Shown here: positions 63,771 through 64,000 of the stretch, piece by piece
How positions within the stretch are numbered: position 1 is the first letter of the stretch
How the letters are laid out: each line of letters opens with the position of its first letter
Assembly: GCA_016081115.2 (NCBI GenBank)
Contig: CM071930.1
Span: 11,203,419-11,267,418, forward strand
DNA length: 64,000 nucleotides
Direction of reading: 5' to 3'
Source: Rehmannia glutinosa
Taxonomy: Eukaryota; Streptophyta; Magnoliopsida; Lamiales; Orobanchaceae
Position numbers and translations under genes: made by a program
Notes under the pieces: model-generated
What the model was told of the DNA's origin: nothing
The model's database searches: none
The model's input: only the letters and a program-made list of their open reading frames with translations

Positions 63771-64000
63771 TGTAAGATAAATGTTTTTATCATAATTTTG
63801 ATGATTTTATTTAACTGAGTTTTTAACCAAAACAATGTCCCTAAATGTTGTCCAAATACTCCTAATCGATTTAAAATATTTTTACTAATTTTTTGGAGTA
63901 TTTCTTGAAGTTTATTTTTGATAAAAATTAGACAACACTTCTATTTTGTGGTCAACCGGTCTCCCTAGAGGGCAACCCATGCCTGAAAGTTTAATTTCTG
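63771..64000 (+). repeat. Copia A 3' LTR, first 230 bp
   Basis: TGTAAGATAAATGTTTTTATC.. parallels 38,706 onward word for word (AACAATGTCCCTAAATGTTG, GTCAACCGGTC). It is cut by the end of the window. Confidence 0.85.

Larger units (their letters stand above)
38706..64000 (+). mobile_element. Ty1/copia retrotransposon A, interrupted three times, runs past the window end
   Basis: Starts with an LTR at 38,706 (TGTTAGATAAATAATTTT), inserted in the LINE RT. Its body is found at 39,618-41,467 (gag, start of protease), 49,932-51,031 (protease end, integrase), 57,688-58,174 (RT) and 63,317-63,770 (3' non-coding end with polypurine tract). The 3' LTR begins at 63,771 and leaves the window. The insertions are the pararetrovirus-like copy 2, a deleted Athila element and the inverted copia B. 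About 800 bp between integrase and RT is missing at the Athila junction. The flanking 5 bp on the left is GTTCC; the right duplication is outside the window. Confidence 0.85.

Overview
The window looks like nuclear DNA of a dicot plant. The evidence is a plant-only gene family with a normal GT-AG intron, a decayed L-type lectin receptor kinase, many short AT-rich inverted-repeat elements, and a 50-kb nest of plant retroelements. No prokaryotic features, rRNA or tRNA genes were seen. I cannot name the species.

Layout. Positions 1-12,750 are a gene-poor flank with several kinds of short dispersed repeat. The only gene that looks intact is a two-exon DUF7054/At4g22758-like gene (CDS 5365-5638 + 6632-6804); two small inverted-repeat elements sit in its intron. 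At 8.7-10.4 kb on the minus strand is a frameshifted lectin receptor kinase pseudogene. A possible solo LTR (10.8-12.1 kb) and an ATT microsatellite split by a short insert follow.

From about 12,750 to the end the sequence is a stack of elements. The host layer is a plant L1-type LINE (+): ORF1 and half of the endonuclease at 12.75-15.0 kb, the rest of the endonuclease and part of the RT at 37.2-38.7 kb. Into its endonuclease went an 8.2-kb pararetrovirus-like (caulimovirid) element, copy 1 (15,026-37,226). That was later split by a 13.96-kb Ty1/copia element on the minus strand, copia C (20,603-34,558), with 1.5-kb LTRs. Into the LINE RT went a second copia, copia A (+, 38,706 to beyond 64,000). 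Copia A carries three insertions: a second pararetrovirus-like element, copy 2 (41,468-49,931); a deleted Athila-type gypsy element (51,032-57,687); and an inverted copia of the same family, copia B (58,175-63,316, minus), which meets copia A in a fold-back palindrome.

The most unusual observation is that both pararetrovirus-like copies look like discrete transposable units. Each has long, degenerate terminal inverted repeats (about 130-140 bp, outer ends beginning AGGGA[C/T]AAAG) and each is flanked by a 7-8 bp target duplication (TAATGAT in the LINE, TAAGTTCA in the copia). Inside they carry a tRNA-iMet-type primer site, two small 5' ORFs, then coat protein with zinc knuckle, 30K-type movement protein, aspartic protease, RT and RNase H, a last ORF in the place of a caulimovirid transactivator, and a TATA/as-1-like promoter with poly(A) signal near the right end. 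Caulimovirid integrations are usually described as illegitimate-recombination products without inverted termini. The arrangement therefore suggests either capture by a DNA transposon or cutting of the viral circle at the apex of a leader palindrome. All coding regions of these copies are broken.
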